Positions 10,871 to 21,704 of a DNA stretch of 64,000 nucleotides are shown one piece after another. Where the stretch lies: contig LLEY01000193.1 of the NCBI GenBank assembly GCA_001414485.1, positions 44,784-108,783 of the forward strand. The letters run 5' to 3'. Below the pieces are notes generated by a model, which was given only the letters and a program-made list of their open reading frames with translations, had not been told where the DNA came from and ran no database searches. The translations under genes were made by a program, and so were the position numbers. Position 1 is the first letter of the stretch. Each line of letters starts with the position of its first letter. The DNA is from Calycina herbarum (Eukaryota > Ascomycota > Leotiomycetes > Helotiales > Pezizellaceae).

Positions 10871-12298
10871 TTAAGAAATGCATTGCCTCTCCCAGTTGAC
10901 CTAAAAAGTTACTGGTTAGCATCGATAAGCAACTTCGTGGATTGGGAAAACTAACATAGCTAGAATCAATCTTCTTCAAATCCCCCACCCCAATACTACC
11001 AGCACTAACAGCAATCTCACGCTTAAGCAGCTGCACAGCGCGAGCGACACCTTCGGGACCATATGCATTCGCATACATAAAAGATCGACCCAAACCAACT
11101 GCTTTGACACCAAGGGACATTAACTTGAGTACGTCCGTTCCATATCGAACTCCACCGTCAGCTAAAACATCGATCTGGCTGAATACCTCTGGACAATTAT
11201 TGTGGATTTCCAAGGCAACTTCGAGGGGAGATGGGGAGCCGTCAACTACTCGTCCACCATGGTTGGAGAGAATGATCGCTTTAGCTCCGTTCGCCACCGC
11301 CAATTGGGCGTCTTCCCAAGTTTGAATTCCTTTTGGTACAATTGGTAATGAGGTGAGGCTTTGAAATTCTTTGTAAACATCCCAGGTGAAAAGGTCGTAG
11401 TCGGTAGGTATGTTGGAGAAGCCCTCGGTGTATCGTAGTGCGCGATGTCTCGTCCGATCTGCGGCGGTATCGACGGTGAAGACAATTGCTTTTGATCCAG
11501 CGTCTTCGATTCTTTTGAATAGAGTGGCGGTTTCGGACATATTTCCAGTCAAGCTTACCTGGAACTTGGTTAACATGGAGCTTTTCTATCTGTCACCAGG
11601 AGCACTCACTTGTTGAAAGAGCACTTGATCGCCAACCTTTTGGGCAGATATCTCTTCCATCGTGAGGGTGGTAGTTTGAGAAGCCTGTAAGTCGAAGATG
11701 GTCAGTCCTGTTCAATCGAATCACAGCTGCGGTTAGCTCACCACGTAAAGAATGTTTTCCTTTTGGGCTCCCACGACCAATCCGGCTTCGGCAACTGGAT
11801 TTATCTGACCAGCATTCGCGCAAGGACTAATGAACAACGGAGCTGAAAAGGTATGTCCAAGGATAGTTGTGCTTGGTATAGTTAGAAAGGCCTTTGGACA
11901 AGAGAATGAAATAGAACTTACTTGAATGTTGATTCAATATTTGTGACGTCAACCATAACACGAGGTCTGAAGCGATATCTGTGATAAACTTCAAGGTTGT
12001 TCCTGTATGAATATTCTCCTGCAGCACCATATCTGTACTGTGTGTAATTTTCGACGCTCAAAACATGTCTAGCAGCCCAGTCGAAGTCCGGAATTCCATG
12101 CATGGTCAATAAATCTGGGAGAGTTCCGACGGGGATTGCAGACATGGCATCATCGATACTGTGTTGTTTGTTGTCAGTCAGGTGTTCATTATTGGTGAAG
12201 TGACTTGAAGTTACTTACCCAGTGTCTGGCTCGTTTAAGAACGAGAAAGCTGCCAACGACTGGCCAAACAAACAGAGGAAAGGTGTAAATGATTTCAT
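10871..12298 (-). CDS. Secreted FMN-dependent 2-hydroxyacid oxidase/dehydrogenase
   Basis: Six exons: 12219-12298, 11922-12158, 11742-11871, 11610-11684, 10956-11558 and 10871-10900, giving 384 residues. Introns are 50-60 bp and the frame is continuous. Residues 1-18 look like a secretion signal (MKSFTPFLCLFGQSLAAF). The body matches the glycolate oxidase/lactate dehydrogenase (cytochrome b2-type) flavin barrel: PRVMVDVTNI, SPCANAGQINPVAE, SNHGGR with the catalytic His and substrate-binding Arg at about residues 271-276, LADGGVRYGTD and GLGRSFMYA for FMN. The family oxidises L-2-hydroxyacids to 2-oxoacids. The short last exon restores the usual SSYVNWE ending; reading through its intron instead gives an unrelated tail. 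There is no cytochrome b5 domain, so oxygen or another acceptor is inferred. Confidence 0.9.
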
Positions 12299-12902
12299 TT
12301 TTTCGCCAATAGGACTTTAAAAGAGTGTTGATTGTATTATAGCAAGTGATGATCAGTATTAGGTGCCATTTTCAAGACTGGGCACCCGTCCATCTTTATA
12401 TGTGACATTCCATGAACGCATCAACGAAGCAACGCGTTTTCATAATTATTGACAGCCTGAAATAAATTTACAGTAACAAAACAAAGGCCAAACGAGAACG
12501 AGAACGAGGGCTGGAAGACAATTTCAACGGCCAAGATGTAGAAAAGTATAGCAGAGTTTAAAGATGAACTGGCATAGCTCCAAGCCCTAATGATGATGGC
12601 AGAAAAAAAGGCTTAGCTGAATTACGCGTGATTTCAACCCAGGTGGTTGGATTGAAAGCTTTGTATAAAACTTCCCAACATGGAGTCCCTAACGAAATGC
12701 AACAAACCAGGCTTAGTGGGGATCTGCGTTGTTTCTCCTGACTACGGACCCCTGGCGGGTTGGGGCTGTGTAAAAAAGTATGCTCTCGGTCCCCTTCGCT
12801 TGGCGGTAATCGTAGTTTCAATGTTAAATCCAACACCTGGTCATGACGATTTCAGGATTTGAGAGAATCAATTTCTTTTTTTCCAATTTTCGATTTTTAA
12901 TC
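12299..12902. promoter_or_regulatory. Divergent promoter between oxidase and Zn2Cys6 regulator
   Basis: 604 bases separate the two divergent start codons and contain no credible gene. This head-to-head layout suggests that the regulator may control the oxidase, which is an inference from position only. I did not identify a specific CGG-type binding pair. Confidence 0.4.
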
Positions 12903-14081
12903 ATGAAACGTTCACATCACAAGAGCAGGAACGGCTGCGACTTATGCAAGAAGCGAAGAGTCAAGTGCGACGAGCAGGAGCCGTGCTGTGGGACATGCCA
13001 GTCACGACGAACGGTGTGTCATTATTCCAGACCAAAAGTAGATGGTCGTACTCGTTCCGCAGGGACAGGAACTCCCAATTCCACTTCAAAATTATTACCG
13101 AGACCTGGTTCCTCCTCATCCGCCTCGACACCCATTTCTCCAGATCCCGCCCCCACATCATCGGTCGCCACGGAGGTGGATTTCAGGTCCTCACGACGGC
13201 GAAAGGAACTCCAACTTATGCAATTCTGGTTCACAAAAACATGTTATAGCTTCACGCTGCCACTGGGTGAACTCTTCAACAGCTATGTCGTCAACATGGC
13301 CCTGGAGTACGAATACCTCGCCGATTCCATGTTTGCCCTTACGTCTTTACACATCGCCAGCGAGATAGTGAGCGACCCAACCACAGTCGCTCACTATGTT
13401 AGTCAATCTCTTCATTACCAGAATAACTCGATGGCGGAATTTCGCACCGCAATGCAGAACCCGACAATCACCAATTGCGATGCCATTTTCATTTCTTCCA
13501 TATTGACAATGGCATGCGCTGTAGTGTCGCCACAACTTCCCACGAGCAACCACGACGCCACAACCTCATCGATGGAAAGTGTCATGGCTCTGTATGAATT
13601 CATCAATGGCATCAGTTCCATTGTCAACATGAATCGACAATGGCTGCAGGACGGACCTTGCAAAGTCATGTTCTGGCAGTTTCGGGATTTTGAATCCAAA
13701 TCAGCACACGACGTGGAAATTCCGATGAAGCAACTCAAGAATTTAAACCATTCAGTGAATAGCAGCAATGATTCTCTACACGCAGTGTACGAACGTGCGA
13801 TATTTCAATTGGAGAGATGTTTTACGGTTGACAAAAGATTGGCCATCTCATGGCTAGCATCAACCGGGACGGAATTTGCCAGCGAGCTGCAGCATAGGAG
13901 GCCAATGTCGCTGGCTATAATAATGTACTGGGGTGTGGTTCTGGACGAATTGGATGACCTTTGGTGGGCGAAATATGCGGGGAAGAAACTTGTAGAGGAG
14001 TTATCTTACGGATTGCTCGGGTTTTACGGAGAAGAGTGGGACAAGGCTACGAATTGGGCAAAGGCTGCTGTTAGTTTATGA
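12903..14081 (+). CDS. Zn2Cys6 (fungal Zn-cluster) transcription factor
   Basis: A single exon of 392 residues. The start was chosen at MKRSHHKSRNGCDLC because the zinc cluster follows immediately and the upstream extension (from 12843) is AT-rich and unlike coding sequence. The cluster is CDLCKKRRVKC followed by a Cys pair and a last Cys, i.e. C-x2-C-x6-C-x6-C-x2-C-x6-C, at residues 12-33. A Ser/Pro/Thr-rich linker follows, then a helical region with ELQLMQFWFTKTCYSF and later repeated hydrophobic helices like the C-terminal halves of UPC2-type sterol-response regulators. It would act in the nucleus as a DNA-binding regulator; the target is unknown. Confidence 0.9.
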   Translation: MKRSHHKSRNGCDLCKKRRVKCDEQEPCCGTCQSRRTVCHYSRPKVDGRTRSAGTGTPNSTSKLLPRPGSSSSASTPISPDPAPTSSVATEVDFRSSRRRKELQLMQFWFTKTCYSFTLPLGELFNSYVVNMALEYEYLADSMFALTSLHIASEIVSDPTTVAHYVSQSLHYQNNSMAEFRTAMQNPTITNCDAIFISSILTMACAVVSPQLPTSNHDATTSSMESVMALYEFINGISSIVNMNRQWLQDGPCKVMFWQFRDFESKSAHDVEIPMKQLKNLNHSVNSSNDSLHAVYERAIFQLERCFTVDKRLAISWLASTGTEFASELQHRRPMSLAIIMYWGVVLDELDDLWWAKYAGKKLVEELSYGLLGFYGEEWDKATNWAKAAVSL

Positions 14082-15105
14082 ATAATGTGCTTACCGTGAA
14101 ATTCATGAGAAAAATATGCAAATTGTAATTATTATGTTTCCATTTTGTTCCTAGTCTCCGGGCGTCAAGTAAAGAATATTGTTAGAGAAGTATGTATAAT
14201 CCCTTCATTCTCCAAGCTTTCTAGAGATACGAAGATTAGAATGATTATCTTTTCACTCGTAAGTGTTGAGATTGGTATCTCGCACCTAGGATTCAGACAC
14301 ACGAAATTCGCTTGGCCTAGAATTGTTTGGGTAGGAAACTGCGATCGGGATTTAGGGAGATTAATTCACACATCAGCAAAGTCAAACAAGACTTTACCAG
14401 AGCTTCTAGCCTCGTCTGGGCATCTTGTCTCGAACCTTTCAAGCCATACTCCAAACTACATACGTACCCACCACCCGCAGTGCTTAAGGCTGAAGCATCT
14501 CATATTTCGTTCTTTAATGACGTTGGCATCGAGAATAGTTCGTCATTGGTTCGTCTCAAGATATTTGACACATCGCAGATCAATTCCAGATCTCCTCTGT
14601 AATATGCACAAAAATCCCAAGAAATAGGGGTTCTGAGATTTCGGAAGGGCCCCACTATTTCTCACGATCCTCAGGATCTCATTGGTGTTCGTTCTCGTTC
14701 TCGTTCCCGTTCCACTTTGCCGAACTTTGAAGATCAATATTTTTGACAGGTAACTTACAGCCACTCTTGGGATCTTGGCGTGTATTTTATGAAAAATCGA
14801 TACTCAGATTACTGGAAGGTTTGAGAGGAGAGCATAGCCTCCTAGTATGCAGAGGTTCTCTCTCGTTCTCGTTTGAGGTAATCGTTTTCTTTTGCGCGCT
14901 CGACGCTCGTATTGTGGTCTTCGATACGTGTCAAGCGGATGGCTGGTTGGTACCCGTCGAGACTTGAATCCATACATAAGGCTGTAGTCCTCTTCTGGTA
15001 GTTGCATTATAACAACATCAACATCATCATTGCTTCTAAATATCCGACTTCCACTTTCCACTTTCCACTTCCTTATCCCAAGCTCATTTTAACAACTTCA
15101 ACAAT
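14082..15105. other. Intergenic, weak ORFs only
   Basis: The plus-strand frame 14145-14627 (160 codons) has no domain, no start context and unlikely composition, so it was not called. A short run of GTTCTC/GTTCTCGTT repeats lies at about 14689-14712. The promoter of the RTA1-like gene must lie near 14950-15105. Confidence 0.45.
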
Positions 15106-16063
15106 ATGGGTGCTAAGGCTATTTCTGAATACTGGGACTATGTTCCTTCCCTCGCAGCATCGGCTATTTTTACTGTCTGTTTCGTCATTTTAACCGTCTG
15201 GCATCTCTACCGACTGATCAAGAGTCGTACCTGGTTTTGTATTCCCTTCGTCATTGGAGGAATCTGTGAGATACACCCCATACCTTCCCATCCCCCAATA
15301 TTATACTAATAAATCCTCGCCAGTCGAGATCATCGGATTCGGAGCTCGAGCAGCAGGAAACAAAAACATGAATATCCTCATGCCTTATCTCCTCCAAGCA
15401 CTTCTCATCCTCCTCGCACCAATCCTCTTCGCCGCATCCGTATACATGATTCTCAGTCGCCTAATCCGAGCCACCGGCGCAGAAGAATACTCGATCGTCC
15501 GAATCAACTGGCTTACAAAACTCTTTGTTGGGGGAGACATTAGTTGCTTCTTGGTCCAAGCATTGGGAGGAGGCATGCTCTCTGGTGCTGATACAGCCGA
15601 GGATTCGAAGCGAGGAGAAACTATCATCCTCGCGGGATTGGTTCTCCAAATCATCATCTTCGCGTTCTTCCTCGTGGTCACGGTTATTTACGATAAGCGA
15701 TATGTCGCACGACCAACGGGGAAATCACTCGACGCTAGCATCAACTGGAGAACTTATATGAGCATGTTGTATGCAGTCAGCATTCTCATCACTTTCCGAA
15801 ATATTTTCCGTGTCATTGAATACGCGGGTGGTAGTAAGTCTCCCGGAAAAGCCAATGTCTAAAATCCCCAACTAACCGAAGTAGAAACCGGATATCTCCT
15901 CATGAATGAATGGCCAATTTATGCTTTTGACGGAGTACCAATGGTTCTGGTCATGGCTATCTGTATCCGGTGGTATGTACAGATCCAATCTCGTTCCGAC
16001 ATTATGGGTGTAGATCTCGAGTCTATGTCTAGCCCAATGAATAGCCAACGAGAGATAAAGTGA
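15106..16063 (+). CDS. RTA1-like seven-helix membrane protein
   Basis: Three exons: 15106-15265, 15324-15833 and 15885-16063, giving 282 residues. Introns of 58 and 51 bp have GT-AG ends and CTAA-type branch sites. Hydrophobic segments fall at about residues 15-35, 43-60, 73-95, 118-140, 152-172, 190-210 and 233-252. The family hallmarks are present: GGIFEIIGFGAR after the second helix, QALGGGM in the fourth, and FRVIEYAGGKTGYL with NEWPIYAFD before the last helix. RTA1/RSB1-family proteins act at the plasma membrane in lipid (sphingoid base) export and drug tolerance in yeast. The role of this paralogue is not shown by its neighbours. Confidence 0.93.
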
Positions 16064-17160
16064 TTCGGTTAAAGGGCAGGTTTCTCTCAAAGCCTTGAGA
16101 ATTTTGTGGTAATATTTTGGCATCTGGCTATTTCCTTTGTTGGCATTTCTTTTGTTTTGGGAATTTCTGGGAGGGCATAGATTGTAATGGGAAGACTTAT
16201 TTTGTGTTAGAGGTCTCTGTTTGGGAAGATTGGATTTTAGATAGCAACATCTGTTTAGCATCAATTGGAGTTACAGATAGTGATCATTTCAGAATTCTTT
16301 GAAGTGCCGCGAGAGGTGATGCGAAAACGTAATGCAAATTGGTTACCATGAAAACCCGGGGAAGAGGAAACCCCCCAGAAGGGATTGTTCTCTGGTCCCC
16401 AATATGATATAATGCCCCCTGGTCATTCCAATGATCTCCAGATGCCGCCATGCTGGCGATGCCTACCCATCGATGCGCAGGTCCACCACAAATCATCTAG
16501 TAAACTAGCGATTTACTCTTGGCACCATCTCAACGGAATGCGACGTCCACACAACAGCCCTGGAGAACACCAAAGGCCTTCCTCCCTATTGCAAGTCGCA
16601 TTCCTTGTGGTTTCTGGATACCACAGGCGGGTGTCGCTGCCGCTAAGCTGCGCTATCGCCAAAAGTTCACCCGACCACAAACCCGAAATGGAAAGGGAAA
16701 GAGCGACTTCATCACCACCTTCCACCCCAACTCCTTCTCCCCAACTCCTCCCACAAATGTTGAAGAGGGGAAATTGGCAAAAGGTGAGAGAAAATGAGCG
16801 ACCAATGAGGTCCAATGATTAAAAAAAGTTTATAGTGTCCAAGTTTCAATCTGAAGAGATGGTAGTAACAGTGATGAAATCAAGTGATCAAATGAATTTG
16901 ATGATATGATATGGAACAACCCTCAGCTCAGTTTTTTTGGGCGTGATATAGCCCCCAAAGTCCCAAATTGTCTTTGCCCTCTGTTTTGTAAAGCCATCGC
17001 CCTCGGTTCTGGGGAGAAGCGGGTACCTTGCATCTCGACCCCTGCTTGGAGTTTTGACCATTGGACCATCGCGACTTCCTTTTGTATACCAGAAGACTGC
17101 TTATTTGGGGATTTATCTTACAGGGAACGTCAGAGGTGTTGCGCAAACCCCGATTCCCGA
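16064..17160. other. Intergenic, no gene seen
   Basis: Several overlapping frames of 90-145 codons occur in all phases (16385-16822 and shadows), but none has a domain, consistent codon usage or supported splicing. I see nothing else in this stretch. Confidence 0.45.
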
Positions 17161-17308
17161 TGCTAGTAATATTAATCACCACCGGACTGTACACTAACCT
17201 GGGCGACGAAGGTCAGAACAGCCTGGACCTAGACTAGGCAAGAGCCAACCTGGTTAGCGCGGGTTAAGAATTTGAGAAGCAAGTGAGAGTTTATAACTTA
17301 TGTACCAC

Positions 17309-17690
17309 TTCTCAGATGCGCATGCCCTCTCCTTGCTTCCCCAGTGCACGAGTGTGGTCAGCCTCGCAACCAGCTGCAACACCAGCCACAAGGGACGGGA
17401 GAGAGAAGGGCTCTCAAGTGTAGATATTAGCTGCGATGGTCTTTTTCCGACCGGTGTCTGCACCTCTGGAAAGCTGATTTGATAAAGTACCAAATATGCA
17501 CCACCAAAATCGGACCTCTGGGGTGAAAATTCTAGATGCGTATGCTTACTTTTAGTACTTCCATAGTTACCATCATCACAGCTGCTGCATCTAGGGCTTG
17601 CACCAACAACAAGAAAGAAAAGTAGTATTGTGTAAAAATTGCGAGTCCGAGTTTTTTCAAAAACACCACTGGAATGCGTCTTTCCATCAC
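17309..17690 (-). other. Possible spliced small gene, unrecognised
   Basis: The minus strand shows a GTAAGC donor near 17549 followed by an acceptor near 17474, and a later stretch reading SLPSLVAGVAAGCEADHTRA that ends at a stop near 17312. The pieces could be exons of a small protein, but frames do not join without guessing several introns and no family is recognised. Listed only so that the region is not taken as empty. Confidence 0.15.
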
Positions 17691-17699
17691 CTAGAGTCC

Positions 17700-18885
17700 A
17701 CACCACGAACCAAACAGCTAAGAGAAGAAGAGATTTAGGAAAAAGAAATGATTCGGTTTTTTGCTACACCAGGTGGTTTTGAATTGGGTGTATACCCAGG
17801 TTAATATTTTCAAGAAGAAAGAAGTGTCAAAGTCTTGTCAAACATATCCTTAGCGAGACACCCATTCGCACCCGTAAGACCGATACACATCTCGCTTCCA
17901 TAAATACCCAGAAGAACTTCTGTAGATATCCACCAGAATTTTGGAATCCTTTTCCGTGAAAACGAGAGGTTGTACTGCAGTTATGAAACTGGGAGAGTTA
18001 AGTGACTCCATCATTTAGTAATCGTGTCATATGACTAGCCTCGTTTCCTACCTAATTCTTCAACTTGAAAATCTAGATAATGTCTTTTTGGAATAAAATT
18101 TTGAGAGCTTTAATACTCTTGCTTTTATACAGATAAAATAAAACTGGGTATAAAGCTTCTAAAGTAACCTTATAAACTATCTCGTCTTGAGGGAAATAGA
18201 GGGGAAGAAGGTAGTTTATAAGCTTAAAAATAAACCTATAGTAACTAGTATAAGAAACAAGTAGAGAGAAGAGACTAAAGAATTTGCTTTTCTATCTAAG
18301 TTTTAAGAATATCTTACTATTTACCCCCAAAAATATAGCTTTTTAGCTTATATTTATATCTAACTTCTATTTATAGACTGCTGGAGTACTCCCACAGTAG
18401 CTTCGAGTTACTACTCTACTCTAACTTATCTAACTCGCTACGTATACTCTACTCTACTACTTAAGAGTACTACTCGAGTAGTATTAAGTACTAGAGTAGT
18501 TTGTACTCACGCTGATAGTGACTATATATTTGTATAATGCAAAGATATGATTAGACTGAGAAGCTATAAATTAACGTCTGATTATATAGAAGGCTCACTT
18601 CGTATCCAGTCACTCGGGAGCTGTTGCGCAAATAGCTCGTTTTTCCAACATCCTAGTACAATCTAGTATTGTTCTAAATGCTTTGGACAATCGAACTTCG
18701 TTGATTTAAAACAAATTTGTTAATATTTTAGATTCTTCTAACTTAGAATAACGAGAGATGCAGGCAGGTGCAAACCTAAGTACTGTCTGTCGCAAGCCCT
18801 TGTATTGAGCTTGGAATCTCCATCAAATTGATAATTTAATATATAGTTTGTGGTGTACAACATTGCGTAATCATTCTACAATTCC
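17700..18885. other. AT-rich intergenic tract with palindromic CTACTC/GAGTAG region
   Basis: No gene. Around 18380-18510 the sequence is a dense mix of CTACTCT and AGAGTAG words, including ACTACTCGAGTAGTATTAAG, so it can fold back on itself. The surroundings are AT-rich and look RIP-affected. An r-family element lies at 18612-18797. Confidence 0.5.
18612..18797. mobile_element. Short inverted-repeat element, copy r3
   Basis: The left part GCGCAAATAGCTCGTTTTT corresponds to the r1 left end (GCAGTAAATGGCTCGTTTTT). The right part GCAGGCAGGTGCAAACCTAA then TACTGTCTGTCGC corresponds to the family right end. The ends are more diverged than in other copies, so boundaries are approximate. Confidence 0.5.
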
Positions 18886-20217
18886 TCAACCCCCCTCCCC
18901 GACAAATCTTGCCCATTGTGCAATCTTGACCACCTCTTCTTCAATCGCTGGATCTCCTGGTAGGAGCTCTTGAGCATCAGAAATAGCATCCATTACCGAC
19001 CGGACAACTTCTCTGGCGCCAATAAGTCGAGACGCACACGCGTATCGATAAAAGAGTTTCGCGTTTTGCTTTGGACTTGGTTGCCACGTTGCCTCCGGAA
19101 ACTCGTCATCGCGAAGTCTCTGTGCACGGGAAACTGCCCGGAAAAGGCTTGCAGCCAACCCTCTCATTTCCTTCATATTCTTCCTGTTCTTCTTCATTTC
19201 CCTCAACGCGTTCTGTGCCATGTTTGAATTTAAGTCAAAGTTCAGCTCCATGATTCGATTGATGAAGTCGAGTCCTCCTTTGGATCGAAGATCTTCCCCG
19301 CCTTTGCCACATAGTTGAAGTCGAGTCTTCATAATGCCCAGATTCCAAGCCTCGCTAGCTTTAGATCCATCCCCAAGACGATAATGTTCGTTTCCGTCGA
19401 GTTTCGATTGCGCAAGCTCTGCAATTACCATATTTGGATCCAAATCTGGTACGGCAGAAATTGTGAATGGGAGGCCAGATCCTTTCAGTGCTCTATACGG
19501 GGCTACAAGCTCCCCTTGAAGCCATTCCGAGTAAAAAGACTGGGGTTTCCACATCGCCTCGTCATTGGGACTTTCTTTCTGCCACCACCAGTCCGAATTC
19601 GGTTGCGGCAGAAAGGCTTTTGGATATGGGTCCACGAGAGTGACCTGCTGTTCCAGCCTCTGGTCATAATCCGGAAATATCCCTTTCAGATACTCGATGA
19701 CCTGGCAGAAAAGATGCATATCGCGATGCAAAAAGATGAATTCCCATGGCCAGGCACTATCCCGAAGTGCCTGCAAATCGCTAGTTATATGCTCCATCAC
19801 ATGCCCCTTGAAACTTCGAATATCGCGTGGGGCCAGATTCAAAATCGGTAGTTGCTTAATGCCAATGGTGCGTTCAACCAGATCAGGTGAGTATATAGTG
19901 GTGACTTTCACGAAAAGGTTCTTCCTCAGCATTACATGGATGGCTTCATCGTGAGTTTGACGATTGACGCGCAAGATTTGAGGCTGGAGATGGTCGTGTT
20001 CAAGGTAAATGACCGTGTCTGGGACATGAGCGAACCGTTTTTCTTCCGGTGGGGGGAGTCTGAAGTCGCAAAGGAGAATTTCATACATTTTATCTCGGAT
20101 TTCCCGAGGAAGTGCTAAGAGCATTTTGAGAAGGTTATTGCTGTTCCAAATTGTACGAAGAGAGAAGTTGGGGTGTCGTCGATTTATGTTCCAAGTATTT
20201 GGATTAGCGCGGGCCAT
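18886..20217 (-). CDS. F-box-like hypothetical protein
   Basis: A single exon of 443 residues. Around residues 33-48 it carries LLALPREIRDKMYEILL, the N-terminal helical box of fungal F-box-like proteins, followed by LRVNRQTHDEAIHVMLRKNLFV. That pattern (prior record of 'old' residues, Arg-rich helix, then strand) is common in this fungal superfamily. The C-terminal half is helical (for example NALREMKKNRKNMKEMRGLA) with no catalytic motif. The function is unknown; a ubiquitin-ligase adaptor role is inference from the N-terminal box only. Confidence 0.8.
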   Translation of the reverse strand: MARANPNTWNINRRHPNFSLRTIWNSNNLLKMLLALPREIRDKMYEILLCDFRLPPPEEKRFAHVPDTVIYLEHDHLQPQILRVNRQTHDEAIHVMLRKNLFVKVTTIYSPDLVERTIGIKQLPILNLAPRDIRSFKGHVMEHITSDLQALRDSAWPWEFIFLHRDMHLFCQVIEYLKGIFPDYDQRLEQQVTLVDPYPKAFLPQPNSDWWWQKESPNDEAMWKPQSFYSEWLQGELVAPYRALKGSGLPFTISAVPDLDPNMVIAELAQSKLDGNEHYRLGDGSKASEAWNLGIMKTRLQLCGKGGEDLRSKGGLDFINRIMELNFDLNSNMAQNALREMKKNRKNMKEMRGLAASLFRAVSRAQRLRDDEFPEATWQPSPKQNAKLFYRYACASRLIGAREVVRSVMDAISDAQELLPGDPAIEEEVVKIAQWARFVGEGG

Positions 20218-20265
20218 CGGACTACCCGCATGGGTCTAGGATTATGGCATTATACTTCTCCCAGG

Positions 20266-20332
20266 CGTAACAGTCCATAACTGGCCACCTAAATGAACCC
20301 TGCTTTGCTGGGTCCCGCTATGGACTGTTACG
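20266..20332. repeat. Short foldback (14-bp perfect inverted repeat)
   Basis: CGTAACAGTCCATA (20266-20279) and TATGGACTGTTACG (20319-20332) are exact reverse complements separated by 39 bases, just upstream of the F-box-like gene start. It could be a cruciform, a terminator-like structure on a transcript or the remains of a small transposable element. Confidence 0.6.
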
Positions 20333-20371
20333 GAGGACTCCTGGGACGAAGTACACTATGGAAGAGATGGC

Positions 20372-20580
20372 CTCGCGATGGACAGTAAAAGTGGCAGTAA
20401 ATGTTTCAGGTTCGTCCCAGCTCGGTATTCCAACTCTTTAGGGTAACTAAACACTTAGGAAAATTTGGAACATTGACCTGGTATTTTGAGACAATGAAGT
20501 TCAATGGTTCCAAAGTACTTAAGGCAATTGTACGAGGAAGTAACCTTTATTTACTTGAACTGCTACTTTTGTACTGTGGT
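20372..20580. mobile_element. Short inverted-repeat element, copy r4
   Basis: The left end is CTCGCGATGGACAGTAAAAG, then TGGCAGTAAATG. The right end (AACTGCTACTTTTGTACTGT) is its imperfect reverse complement. About 209 bp, non-coding. This copy shows the longest form of the family end. Confidence 0.7.
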
Positions 20581-20886
20581 TGCCAAGACAATATTCCGCC
20601 CCTCCTCGGAATCCCGCTCCGCCAATGCTGGCCCCTCATCTTGGTGAGATTTTCTTCATCACAACACCGTCCAAACACTTTACATCACATTGCAACTGCC
20701 CGCGCGAAAAAAAAAGGAGCTCCATGGCTTCTCATTACGTACATCATTTTAATTGAATGTGCAGAAAGGTTGATGTCGATGGCGAGAAGTTGAGTGCGAT
20801 TTCCCCGCTTTCTCTGGTGATCTACCTCCCACCTCCATGCCACAACGCACAGCAGCATATAAATAGTTGTTTGAACAAACCTCGAG

Positions 20887-21704
20887 ATGTCTACGAAGCC
20901 ACTTCCCTTTATGTCTCCTGAGACATGCTATATTGTCAACACTATGAAGCCATTTGGGTTCTCAGAACTCTAGCTGTCTTACCGCCTGGTCTGTCGCAAT
21001 TTACGAAATGCAGTGGAATCTTAGTTTCTCGCAAAACATCTGAAGGAAATAGAAATAAACTACTGCTTCAGTTGGTTCCATTCCTCCAAATATTTATAAA
21101 TTGATTCTGACCAAAAGTTACTTTCTCTCGCTGTCGGACGACTCCAACCACAGCTACCTTCGAAGCACGCATGGGTGGGAAATATTACAATATGCAAAAT
21201 GACGATAATCTGGACACAATGCGGGCTGATTTTGTGGAGACTTTCAACAAATGGGAAACAACTGATTCAATCATCAAACCAGCACATATCATAATCCTAA
21301 ACTTGCTGCATTACTACAAGGAAGTCAACGATACGCCTCTCCCGGGTCTGACCATCTTTGCCGAAAGGTTCCAGTTGTCTGTTGATTGGAAGAAAATGTT
21401 GACGCGGCTTTATGGCGAGAAGGCATATGTTTGTCGCTTCGCAATCCGGAATTACCCCCAATGGTGGGAATGGGACAAACAATATCGAAGTGGAGGTATG
21501 AACTTGCTGTTTGGATTTGATTCCATCAGGATTGCTCGCAAGGTCAGGGTTTCGAGATTGTTGGAAGAAATTGGAGTGAAATGTCAAGGTGACTACCATC
21601 CATCCTCCGAACGCCGCCAAAATTTGGAAGAGCAGCGATTGGATATACTCAAATCCAAGGGTACTGGTAACTGCATGCTTGATGCGGGCAAGTGCACGAT
21701 TTAA
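20887..21704 (+). pseudogene. Decayed F-box-like protein gene
   Basis: From the ATG at 20887 the frame reads MSTKPLPFMSPETCYIVNTM and LSYRLVCRNLRNAVES, then FLAKHLKEIEINYCF, a typical fungal F-box-like start, but it is cut by TAG, TAG and TAA codons. The same kind of sequence continues in another frame from 21171 to 21704 (NYPQWWEWDKQYRSGGMNLL). The 177-codon ORF is therefore the intact 3' part of a broken gene, separated by at least one frameshift. Two stops are TAG where CAG is possible, which fits CpA-to-TpA mutation. A new short gene starting at 21171 is the alternative. Confidence 0.55.

Noticed and set aside
12843..12902. Upstream extension of the Zn2Cys6 regulator
   Set aside because: AT-rich, with FFFSNFRFLI-like translation; the next ATG starts right before the zinc cluster, as is usual.
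14145..14627. 160-codon ORF
   Set aside because: No domain, no start context, and an overlapping frame of similar length; most likely chance.
16385..16822. 145-codon ORF and overlapping frames
   Set aside because: Three overlapping frames of 92-145 codons on both strands with no domain; composition does not favour any.
17254..17706. 150-codon minus-strand ORF
   Set aside because: Contains good splice signals inside and no domain; as a continuous protein it is not believable. A spliced gene here remains only a weak possibility.
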